A stretch of DNA of 64,000 nucleotides, from NCBI GenBank assembly GCA_002480525.1, contig DLCH01000063.1:1-64000 (forward strand), in the 5' to 3' direction. This DNA is from Gammaproteobacteria bacterium UBA7803. Its GTDB lineage: Bacteria; Pseudomonadota; Gammaproteobacteria; Pseudomonadales; Azotimanducaceae. A program made the position numbers and the translations under genes. Positions 1-6,835 of the stretch are shown here, in pieces (position 1 is the stretch's first letter; each line of letters begins with the position of its first letter). The notes under the pieces are model-generated. The model saw only the letters and a list, made by a program, of their open reading frames with translations, was not told where the DNA came from and did no database searches.

Positions 1-89
1 CAGTGTCCCGTGACCCGTTGCCGCCTCGCGGACTGGATAGGCTGCGGCCATCCGGTGGGTCAAAAACACTTACCGAAGAATTTCACACG

Positions 90-190
90 ATGCGAGACCT
101 GAACCACCAGCTCATTCAACTCTGCCGGACCAATCGGGATGGCACCTATCAGACCCAGCACGCGCGGGCGCGGCGGCGGGTGTTGACGCC
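90..190 (+). pseudogene. Integrase-like N-terminal fragment (remnant)
   Basis: Read from the ATG at 90, the frame begins MRDLNHQLIQLC, followed by NRDGTYQTQ and then ARRRVL. This resembles the N-terminal SAM-like segment of a family of tyrosine recombinases, which starts with a short helix, a 'CxxNRDGS-x-TQ' stretch and a run of arginines. After about 34 residues the resemblance ends, and no catalytic core (R, HxxR, Y) follows in any frame. It is therefore at most a truncated, dead integrase. The match is from memory of the family pattern, so it is tentative. Confidence 0.4.
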
Positions 191-399
191 AGTTCACCGA
201 CCGCGAGCGCTCCCACAGGGTCAGGTGCTCGCGTGCTACGTTGGCATGTCAGTCGTCAGGTTGTCCACCGCGGCGTGACCACTCGGCAACAATGTGCTGT
301 CTCCAACGGATTCGCGGAGCCGCTGGCGTCTGCTAGCGCCATAGTCTGGGCACGGTGGATTGCCTCTCAGCGCTTGCAGCAGCATCGCTCCTCTCGGCT
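191..399. other. Non-coding stretch, nothing recognised
   Basis: Between the integrase-like scrap and the stop of the MarR gene I see no gene with family resemblance, no convincing hairpin and no repeat. It could hold further decayed integrase sequence. Confidence 0.4.
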
Positions 400-849
400 T
401 CAGCCAGGGACGTCCAACAGCTTCGAGCGCACACGCTGCAAGGCAGCGAGCATGTGCTCCCGCTGCCTCGGGGGGAGGTCGCCGAACACCTCATCGTACA
501 ACTCGGCTGCCTTCGAACACGTGAGGGGAACCAATCGCCTTGCTGCATCCGTCACGTAAACCCGATTGGCGCGCCGATCTATCGGGTCGTCGCGTCTCTC
601 CACCAGGCCTGCCCGGGCCAGCCGGTCGATGACGCCGCCGACCGTTGCCTTACCGATGTCCAGTCGCTGTGCGAGCTCTGTCTGGGTCAGTCCTTCTTGG
701 CGGATCAAGTAGACCAGCGCTTGCCATTGCGTGCGGGTGAGACCGGTCTCGGAGATCTGTCGCTCGAAGGCCGCACGTAGCAGCCGTGCCACGTCGGCGA
801 TAAGAAAACCGGGGTCTTGTTCTGCGTCCCACCTCGCCGCCTGACCCAT
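400..849 (-). CDS. MarR-family transcriptional regulator
   Basis: A 149-residue winged-helix repressor. The helix-turn-helix and wing are visible as LTQTELAQRLDIGKATVG followed by the wing segment RRDDPIDRRANRVYVT, which carries the typical D-x-R-x-x-R pattern of MarR proteins. The start at 849 (MGQAARWD) is chosen because AAAGAGG lies 9 bases upstream; a start at 900 is possible but would put coding sequence through the operator. It is divergent from the alpha/beta hydrolase at 925. The 33-base nested palindrome at 887-919 lies between them, so autoregulation plus control of the hydrolase is the natural reading. The ligand is unknown; MarR proteins commonly respond to aromatic or acyl-CoA compounds. 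Confidence 0.88.
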   Translation of the reverse strand: MGQAARWDAEQDPGFLIADVARLLRAAFERQISETGLTRTQWQALVYLIRQEGLTQTELAQRLDIGKATVGGVIDRLARAGLVERRDDPIDRRANRVYVTDAARRLVPLTCSKAAELYDEVFGDLPPRQREHMLAALQRVRSKLLDVPG

Positions 850-886
850 TGCCGGAAACCTCTTTGCTGTTGTGGGTGCGATCAGA

Positions 887-919
887 TAGTATTGTTGCAT
901 ATCGTATGCCGTAATACTA
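887..919. promoter_or_regulatory. Nested palindrome, probable MarR operator
   Basis: TAGTATT (887-893) pairs with AATACTA (913-919), and inside it GCATA (897-901) pairs with TATGC (905-909), all centred on base 903. The site lies between the divergent MarR gene and the hydrolase gene and ends 5 bases before the hydrolase ATG. A bound repressor would therefore cover that gene's translation start and probably its promoter. Confidence 0.65.
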
Positions 920-924
920 ACACC

Positions 925-1782
925 ATGCAGGATATCGCGTTCCGCACTCCCTCAGGTCTTACCATTCGGGGGAGCCGTTGGGGCAACGATGGCGCACCTC
1001 CCGTTCTACTGGGACACGGAGGCGGCCAAACCCGCCACGCATGGAGGCAGACGGGGGAGCTGCTGTGTGAGGCAGGCTGGTTGGCTGTCGCCATCGATCT
1101 TCGGGGACACGGAGACAGCGACTGGGCGTCGGATGGGACTTACCAGATCGAAGCGTTTGCCGACGACCTGATCGCTATAGCGGGTCAGCTCCCCAGCAGG
1201 CCGGCGGTTGTCGGTGCTTCGCTTTCCGGGTTGGCGGCGCTGATTGCCGAGGGTGAGGTGGCGCCCGGATCCTTTCGTAGCCTGACGCTGGTTGACATCA
1301 CCCCCCGGATGGATCCCGTAGGCGTGATGAAGGTCCTCGGGTTTATGCATGCGCACCTGGAGGATGGATTCGGGTCGGTCGACGAAGCAGCAGAAGCCGT
1401 AGCTGCCTATCTGCCGCACCGAGACAGGCGGCGAAGTAGCGACGGTCTGCGACGCTCGCTCCGGCGCTGGCCTGACGGGCGCTATCGTTGGCACTGGGAT
1501 CCGAGCTTCATTCGCAATGTTGTCACGACCCGGGAGGAGCGGCGCTTTGAGCGCCTGGAGGAAGCGGCGGCTCGCCTTCATCTGCCGGTGCAGCTCGTCC
1601 GGGGGCGAATGAGCGAACTTGTGACGCCTGAGGCAGCCGAGGCGTTTCTGCGAGTGGTCCCAAATGCTCGGTTCGATGATATCTCCGGGGCCGGCCACAT
1701 GGTCGCCGGAGACAAGAACGACGCGTTTACGTCGGCAGTCCGGACCTTTCTTGAGGGCCTTGAGGAGGAGGAGAACGCTTGA
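925..1782 (+). CDS. Alpha/beta-fold hydrolase
   Basis: A 285-residue cytosolic alpha/beta hydrolase. Visible elements are the oxyanion region LLGHGGGQTRHAW (28-40), DLRGHGDSDW (58-67), the nucleophile elbow VGASLSG with Ser99, and the C-terminal catalytic histidine in SGAGHMVAG (His258). A lid-like segment rich in Arg follows residue 165. The likely role is hydrolysis of an ester, lactone or C-C bond in a catabolic intermediate; the substrate cannot be read. The ATG at 925 follows the palindrome by only 5 bases and has no clear Shine-Dalgarno sequence, which suggests a leaderless or operator-controlled start. Its stop overlaps by 4 bases the start of a broken thioesterase gene, so the two once formed an operon. 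Confidence 0.85.
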   Translation: MQDIAFRTPSGLTIRGSRWGNDGAPPVLLGHGGGQTRHAWRQTGELLCEAGWLAVAIDLRGHGDSDWASDGTYQIEAFADDLIAIAGQLPSRPAVVGASLSGLAALIAEGEVAPGSFRSLTLVDITPRMDPVGVMKVLGFMHAHLEDGFGSVDEAAEAVAAYLPHRDRRRSSDGLRRSLRRWPDGRYRWHWDPSFIRNVVTTREERRFERLEEAAARLHLPVQLVRGRMSELVTPEAAEAFLRVVPNARFDDISGAGHMVAGDKNDAFTSAVRTFLEGLEEEENA

Positions 1783-2031
1783 CGGATTCGGTGCGCGGCA
1801 GGCTGGATCTTGGCCAGATACTACTCAGCCCCCCTTATCACCGCTGGCTCGGCCTCGAGGTGCGCGCCTCGGGGCCCGATGAGATCAGCATTCGCTGCCC
1901 GTGGGTTGTCGAGCGCACGTTGAGAATCATGGTGGCAGCATCCTCGCTCAACTCGGCGTACCGGATGGGCCGTCGCTGTCATTAATCTCCGGCACACCGT
2001 CGCCACGGGCTGTCCTCAGAGCTCCAGATGA
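1779..2031 (+). pseudogene. PaaI-type hotdog thioesterase, frameshifted
   Basis: The first 48 or so residues (PPYHRWLGLEVRASGPDEI) look like the N-terminus of a PaaI-type acyl-CoA thioesterase. The family's HGG motif then appears in a second frame (HGGSILAQLG, from 1928), and the following helix in a third (GWAVAVINLRHTVATG, from 1963), ending at a stop at 2029-2031. At least two frameshifts are needed to join them, so the gene is decayed (or the assembly has errors here). It overlaps the upstream hydrolase stop by 4 bases (ATGA). Confidence 0.6.
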
Positions 2032-2186
2032 ACGCCCCGAGCGTGAGCTATACGGCCACCAACTTCAGGGGTTAAAGTTTCAGTGTCCGCGGCATCGGCA
2101 ACATGGTCATTGGCGGCGAATCCGGCTACTTTTTGAGCGAGCGAGGTATCTATGGAGCATCGTTGCGCTGCGACTTCGGCGGCTAG
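2028..2186 (+). pseudogene. TonB-dependent receptor plug-domain remnant
   Basis: In one frame (interrupted by TAA at 2073-2075) I read SVSYTATNFRG, stop, then SFSVRGIGNMVIGG and FLSERGIYGASLRCDFGG. The pattern 'NFRG..FSVRGIGN..IGGE-x-G...GIYGAS' is typical of the plug domain of TonB-dependent outer-membrane receptors, where the strand carrying VRGIG is highly conserved. Only about 50 residues remain; the rest of the plug and the whole barrel are missing. It is fused directly to the decayed thioesterase, which points to deletion of several kilobases. Confidence 0.5.
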
Positions 2187-2213
2187 CACGCGTTCGGAGC
2201 GGGCGGTGCCGGC

Positions 2214-2981
2214 TCAGCGGCCGAGGAAGTCGCTGACGTCGAAGCCAGCGGTGAGGCCGCCGTCCGCGATGAACTCCGCACCGGTGCAGTACGCGCTGTC
2301 GTCGCTCGCGAGGAACAGCGCCATGCGGGCAATGTCCTCGGGAACGCCGATTCGGCCCAAGGGCACGTTCGAGAACGGCTGGCCCGACGTCTCGCGGCTG
2401 CCGTCGCCGCGCACCATGGCGGTATCGACGCCGCCGGGGTGGATGGAGTTGACGCGGATGCGCTCCCGGCCCAGTTCGAGCGCAGCAACCTTGGTCATGC
2501 CCCGCACGGCGAACTTGCTGGCCACGTAGCCCGTCCCGTACGTCATGCCGACGAGACCGTCGATGGACGAGACGTTGATAATGGAGCCGCCACCGGCGGC
2601 CTTCATGAGTGGAATGGCGGCGCGCATGCCCAGGAAAACACCAACCTGGTTCACCCGTATGACCGCCAGATAATCCTCGAGCGTGGTGTGCTCGAGTGGG
2701 CCGAGCCGCAGAACGCCGGCGTTGTTGACCAGCACGTCGAGTTGTCCGTGCCGGGAGCGGATGTCATCGGCAATGTGCTTCCAGCCGGCTTCTTCCGTCA
2801 CGTCCAGACGATGGTAGCTGGCTGCCGGACCGATGCTGCGGGCCACCTCCGACGCCTGCGCATCCAGCACGTCCGTCATCACGACCGTCGCGCCCTCGGC
2901 GGCGAACAGCCGCGCTTCCGCTTCGCCCTGCCCGCGGGCGGCCCCGGTGATCAGGGCGACCCTGCCTTCGAGCTTTCCCAT
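2214..2981 (-). CDS. Short-chain dehydrogenase/reductase
   Basis: A 255-residue classical SDR. It has the NAD(P) glycine motif TGAARGQGEAEA near the start, the NNAG motif, and the Ser/Tyr/Lys catalytic set (VSSIDG ... YVASK). An acidic residue after strand 2 (TDVLDAQ) favours NAD over NADP. The sequence resembles 3-alpha- or 20-beta-hydroxysteroid dehydrogenases and cyclohexanol dehydrogenases, but the substrate is not determined. The start MGKLEGRV is supported by GGAGAAA just upstream. It is divergent from the hydrolase at 3077, and the shared region holds a TAAGCctGCTGA dyad at 3055-3066. Confidence 0.88.
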   Translation of the reverse strand: MGKLEGRVALITGAARGQGEAEARLFAAEGATVVMTDVLDAQASEVARSIGPAASYHRLDVTEEAGWKHIADDIRSRHGQLDVLVNNAGVLRLGPLEHTTLEDYLAVIRVNQVGVFLGMRAAIPLMKAAGGGSIINVSSIDGLVGMTYGTGYVASKFAVRGMTKVAALELGRERIRVNSIHPGGVDTAMVRGDGSRETSGQPFSNVPLGRIGVPEDIARMALFLASDDSAYCTGAEFIADGGLTAGFDVSDFLGR

Positions 2982-3054
2982 CACTTTCTCCCTCGGGACG
3001 CGACAGCGACTCCGGCTTGTCGCCCTGTCGATAGGGTATGATGGTAACTTCTTG

Positions 3055-3066
3055 TAAGCCTGCTGA
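3055..3066. promoter_or_regulatory. TAAGCctGCTGA dyad in divergent promoter
   Basis: An imperfect 12-base inverted repeat between two divergent genes. It is close to the perfect dyad TAAGCACGCTTA at 47254-47265 and to TAAGTATGCTTA at 17945-17956. It may be an operator for a regulator encoded elsewhere. Confidence 0.35.
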
Positions 3067-3076
3067 CTAACGGCCG

Positions 3077-4012
3077 ATGAAGCACGACCACGAACCACGA
3101 CCGCGCCGCTGGAGCGTGACCGACGACGCAACTGGTGGCGGCCTGGAGATTGCCGGACTCGAGTGGGGTGCCGGTAACGAGATCGTCGTGCTGCTGCACG
3201 CGAACGGTTTCTGTGCCGCCACCTGGGACGAGGTGGCTCGCAGGATGGCCGGACGTTACCGCGTGATTGCGCTGGACGCGCGCGGGCACGGCGCGTCTTC
3301 CGCTCCGCCGCCGCCCGGCGCCTACGAGTGGTGCTACCTGGTGGCCGACGTCGATCAGGTCGTGTCGGCGCTGCTCGCGGAAGATGGGGGTAGTCGGGTG
3401 GCGCTTTGTGCCGGCAGCTCGCTGGGCGGCGTCATTGCTGCAACATTGGCCGGGGAACGGCCGGGCGTTCTGGCGCGTGTGGTGATGCTGGATCCGCCAG
3501 TGCTGCCGGACGATGTCACGCGCAGGACCCTGGGTTTGCCGCGGCCCGACGGCGGTCCCATTGACATCGCCGAGCAGGCGCGGCGCCGGCGCCGCCGCTG
3601 GCCGTCTCGGGCCGCTGCGGCGGCCGGGTGGCGTGACAAGCCCCTGTTCGCGGACTGGACGGAGCGGGCATTGCAGCGCTATCTGGAGCACGGACTTCGC
3701 GATGATGCGCATGGGGTCACGCTGGCGTGTGCGCCGGAGGTGGAGGCCGCGATCTTCGGGCACACGGGCTCCATCGATCTGTACGCCCGGGCCGCGGACA
3801 TCGACGTGCCCGTGCACATCGTTCGGGCCACTGAAGGCCGTTTCCCACGGGGCCTCTATGAGGCGCTGGCGGCCAAGATGCCCCACGGTCGGGTGAGCAC
3901 CATGGCGGGCGGTCATCTTCTGCCGATGGAGGTCCCGGAAGCGGTGGCGGAGCTGCTGCTTCAGGAGCTGGGGGTCAGCGCAACGACGCGCCGAGCAGAT
4001 CCCGGGCGATGA
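3077..4012 (+). CDS. Alpha/beta-fold hydrolase
   Basis: A 311-residue alpha/beta hydrolase with HANGFCAATW at the oxyanion strand (41-50), LDARGHG (66-72), the nucleophile elbow AGSSLGG (Ser115) and the catalytic histidine in GGHLLPME (His280). An arginine-rich cap segment (RRRRRRWPSRAA, near 178-190) lies between the core halves. It is divergent from the SDR at 2214-2981. Its 3' end runs 38 bases into the 3' end of the convergent acyl-CoA dehydrogenase gene. The role is probably hydrolysis of a catabolic ester, lactone or ring-cleavage product. Confidence 0.85.
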   Translation: MKHDHEPRPRRWSVTDDATGGGLEIAGLEWGAGNEIVVLLHANGFCAATWDEVARRMAGRYRVIALDARGHGASSAPPPPGAYEWCYLVADVDQVVSALLAEDGGSRVALCAGSSLGGVIAATLAGERPGVLARVVMLDPPVLPDDVTRRTLGLPRPDGGPIDIAEQARRRRRRWPSRAAAAAGWRDKPLFADWTERALQRYLEHGLRDDAHGVTLACAPEVEAAIFGHTGSIDLYARAADIDVPVHIVRATEGRFPRGLYEALAAKMPHGRVSTMAGGHLLPMEVPEAVAELLLQELGVSATTRRADPGR

Positions 4013-5141
4013 CGTGGCGCTGTACCTCGCTCGGCCCCTCGCCGATCCGGCGGATGCGCATCTCGCGGTACCAGCGCTCGAAGGGGAAGTCCTTGGTCAC
4101 GCCGTAGCCGCCGAACATCTGGATGCATCGGTCCACCACCCGCCCACCGGCCTCGCTCGCCACCAGCTTGGCGATGGCGGCCTCCTTGCGGAATGGCTCG
4201 CCGCGCTGGGCCTTGTGGGCCGCCTCGAGGGTGAGCCACGTGGCCTGGCGGATGTCGATCTCGTTGTCCACCAGCATCCACTGGATCGCCTGGCGTGACG
4301 CCAGCGGCGCGCCGAAGGTCTCGCGCTGAGGCACGTACTCCAAGGCCATCTCCTGAGCCTTCAGCGCAACCCCGATGCAGCCCGCTGCGTAGGGCAGCCG
4401 CTGTCGGGTGAGCCGGTCATTGGCGATGGCGAAGCCGCGATTGACCTCGCCGAGGACGTTGCGGTGAGGCACGCGCACGTCCTCGAGCTGCAGCTCGGTG
4501 GCCGGGTGCGCGGAGCGCAACGTCGGCACGACGCGACGCACGTGGAAGCCGGGGAGGTCGGTGTCGACGAGGAAACAGGTAATGCCGTTGCGGCCCTTGT
4601 CGGGATCCGTGCGGGCGAAGACGAGGCCGAATTCGGCCTCGTGAGCACCGCTGATGAACATCTTGGTACCGTTGATGATCCAGTCGTCGCCGTCCCGGAC
4701 GGCGCGGGTGCGGATCGCACGTGCCGGGTCGCTGCCGCCGGAGGCCTCGGTAAGGCCGAAGAAACCGCGCTTCTCACCCCGCAGCACCGGATAAAGGTAA
4801 CGTTCCTTCTGGTCTTCGGTGGCCTCGAACAGCTGCGCCAGTCCCATGCCCCCGAACACCCCGTAGGAGGGCGCGTACAGTCCGGCCCGGTGCTGGCTCA
4901 TCTCGATGGCGAGCAGCACGTGGGTCACCAGATCGACCTCGGGGCCGCCGTATTCCGGCGGCACACCGAGATTGTAAAGCCCCATGCCGCGGGTGAGCTC
5001 CACCAGCCGGGCGTAATTTTCCGGATCGAGTCTGTCGGCGTCGGGGCCGAGTCCGAGCTCCAGCGGCAGGATCTCCTCACGGACGAAACGACGCACCATG
5101 CCGACGATGAGATCCTGCTCGGCGCTGAGCTGAAGGTCCAT
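3975..5141 (-). CDS. Acyl-CoA dehydrogenase
   Basis: A 388-residue FAD enzyme for alpha,beta-dehydrogenation of an acyl-CoA. It has the FAD/substrate loop FGLTEASGGSDPA, the GTKMFISGA strand, and near the C-terminus MFGGYGVTKDFPFERWYR followed by RIGEGPSEVQ, where Glu368 holds the position of the usual catalytic base. The length is normal for a soluble homotetramer. It is the last gene of the long minus-strand operon that begins with IclR, 9 bases downstream of an amidohydrolase. The final 38 bases overlap the convergent hydrolase gene. Confidence 0.9.
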   Translation of the reverse strand: MDLQLSAEQDLIVGMVRRFVREEILPLELGLGPDADRLDPENYARLVELTRGMGLYNLGVPPEYGGPEVDLVTHVLLAIEMSQHRAGLYAPSYGVFGGMGLAQLFEATEDQKERYLYPVLRGEKRGFFGLTEASGGSDPARAIRTRAVRDGDDWIINGTKMFISGAHEAEFGLVFARTDPDKGRNGITCFLVDTDLPGFHVRRVVPTLRSAHPATELQLEDVRVPHRNVLGEVNRGFAIANDRLTRQRLPYAAGCIGVALKAQEMALEYVPQRETFGAPLASRQAIQWMLVDNEIDIRQATWLTLEAAHKAQRGEPFRKEAAIAKLVASEAGGRVVDRCIQMFGGYGVTKDFPFERWYREMRIRRIGEGPSEVQRHVIARDLLGASLR

Positions 5142-5150
5142 GATCCCCTC

Positions 5151-6350
5151 TCAACCGGCCGTCTGAGGGCGGAACCGGAACAGCCGCGCCGCGTTGCCGC
5201 CGAGGATCTTCTCTCGCGACTCGGGCTCGAGCGCCTTCATGGTCCGCTCGATGGCCTCGGGGGAGTGCGGCCAGGTACCCTCGTGGTGAGGATAATCGTT
5301 GGCCCACATGAAGTTGTCCACCAGATCGAACGGCTCCGCCAGTGCGAGCCCCACGGGATCTTCCTGGAAACTCGAGAAACCGTGGCGGCGGTAGTACTCC
5401 GACGGCAGCGCCTGGAGCTTCGGACGCGCCCACATGTGGTGCTTGCGGTAGGCCTCGTCCATCGCTTCGAGCGCCCACGCCACCCAGCCGATGCCGGCTT
5501 CGATGGTGGCGAACCGCAGCTTCTGGTGCCGCTCGAGCACGCCGGACGCGCATAGGTTGGCCAGCGGTTCGATGGTCGGCGACAGCGAGTGTGACACATA
5601 GTTGATGACTGCACCGCCATGCCCTTTCGACGCCCGGGGGTCGCGGCCGGTGGACACGTGAAACGTGATCGGCAGATCGACGTCCTCGATCAGCTCCCAA
5701 AGCGGCTCGAACTCCGGCAGGTTGTAGTTCAGGTCGTCGTGATCGTGCGGGCCGAAGATGGGCTTGCAGGGCAGGCAGAGACCGCGAAAGCCGAGCTTGG
5801 CGCACCGCTCGATCTCCCGCATCGATCCTTCGATGTCGGCGGTTGCCACGCACGCCATGGGAGAGAGCCGGTCGTTGTAGTCGCCAAAGGTTTCCCACGC
5901 CCATTCGTTCCAGACTCGACACATGGTCTGGGCGAACTCGGCGTCGCGGGTGGCCCACATCATGAGGCCTTTGTTGGGGAACAGAATCTCCGCGTCGACG
6001 CCGTCCATGGCGAGGTCGGCCAGCCGCTCCTGCGGGTCACGGCCTGCCTGGCTGCGCGCCAGGTCTTCACCTTCGAACATGCTCTCGCGCAGCTTGGTCG
6101 GGCGGAAGCCCTCGGAAACCATCCACTTGCCGCCCTGCTCGTCGGTTTCCACTCGTGGCAGACGTCTCTTGAAGCGCTCGGGCATGCGGTCGTAGAACAG
6201 GTTGGACGGCTCGTTGACGTGGCCGTCGGCAGAGACCACGAACAGCTTGTCCGGGTCCGTGGGCCGCGCAGTCCGAGGCCAGCCGTCGGCTCCCGGCGTT
6301 TCGAGGCGCCAGCGGTTCGGTTCGTTGACTTCGATCTTTCTCGCTTCCAT
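5151..6350 (-). CDS. Amidohydrolase (amidohydrolase-2 / ACMSD-like fold)
   Basis: A 399-residue TIM-barrel metal hydrolase or decarboxylase of the amidohydrolase-2 family. Likely metal-site segments in order are SADGHVNEP (near 40), FHVSTG (near 232), EAGIGW and WANDYPHHEGTWP (near 345). The first motif has D-x-H rather than H-x-H, as is common in this subfamily. The start MEARKIEV is supported by AGGAGGA 6 bases upstream. In the operon it sits between the DUF35 gene and the terminal acyl-CoA dehydrogenase. Relatives cleave C-C or C-N bonds of ring-derived acids; the substrate is not known. Confidence 0.82.
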   Translation of the reverse strand: MEARKIEVNEPNRWRLETPGADGWPRTARPTDPDKLFVVSADGHVNEPSNLFYDRMPERFKRRLPRVETDEQGGKWMVSEGFRPTKLRESMFEGEDLARSQAGRDPQERLADLAMDGVDAEILFPNKGLMMWATRDAEFAQTMCRVWNEWAWETFGDYNDRLSPMACVATADIEGSMREIERCAKLGFRGLCLPCKPIFGPHDHDDLNYNLPEFEPLWELIEDVDLPITFHVSTGRDPRASKGHGGAVINYVSHSLSPTIEPLANLCASGVLERHQKLRFATIEAGIGWVAWALEAMDEAYRKHHMWARPKLQALPSEYYRRHGFSSFQEDPVGLALAEPFDLVDNFMWANDYPHHEGTWPHSPEAIERTMKALEPESREKILGGNAARLFRFRPQTAG

Positions 6351-6385
6351 GACTATCCTCCTGAATTCTGAAACGTACAGGTTCG

Positions 6386-6835
6386 CTAACCCGTGAGCTG
6401 CCATTGCAGCAGTGAGTACGGCGGTTCTCCGTCAGGGTGATGCTCGAAAACGCCTTGGACGGCGCCGCCGAGGGGCACCGACTGGCGGGGGTCGCCCAGC
6501 AGATTGCCGACGAGCCGGACGTGGTCCGCTTGAGGCAGTTCCACCAGCACCACCAGGTAAGGACCATGCTGCTCGAGCGCCGGATGCACCGGATGCCAGA
6601 CCCGCTCCCAGCTGAAGATGCGCCCGGCCGCTTCGGTTTCAGCCCAATCCAGGTCGAAGGACAGGCAGCGGTGGCAGATCCACTCGGCCCCCCATTGCCA
6701 GCCGCGGCAGGCGGTGCAGCGCTGGATCAGCAGCTTGCCGTTCAGCAGTGCTTCGTAGTAGGGCGCATCCAGGCCGTCGCGGGCCGGACGCGGCGCGGGC
6801 AGGCCTGCGGGCAGATAACTCGCTGCGGCGTTCAC
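6386..6835 (-). CDS. DUF35 zinc-ribbon/OB-fold acyl-CoA-associated protein
   Basis: A 149-residue protein with a rubredoxin-like zinc ribbon (Cys40, Cys43, Cys54, Cys57) followed by an OB fold, the layout of DUF35 proteins such as ChsH2. These act as partners of thiolase-like aldolases or hydratases in steroid side-chain degradation. The start is GTG at 6835: GAGGAGG lies just upstream, and the GTG overlaps the stop of the thiolase-like gene by 4 bases (GTGA), so translation is coupled. The adjacency strongly suggests that the two products form a complex. Confidence 0.85.
   Translation of the reverse strand: MNAAASYLPAGLPAPRPARDGLDAPYYEALLNGKLLIQRCTACRGWQWGAEWICHRCLSFDLDWAETEAAGRIFSWERVWHPVHPALEQHGPYLVVLVELPQADHVRLVGNLLGDPRQSVPLGGAVQGVFEHHPDGEPPYSLLQWQLTG

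Noticed and set aside
4464..5555. A 363-codon plus-strand open frame
   Set aside because: Antisense to a clear acyl-CoA dehydrogenase and amidohydrolase; no recognisable motif.
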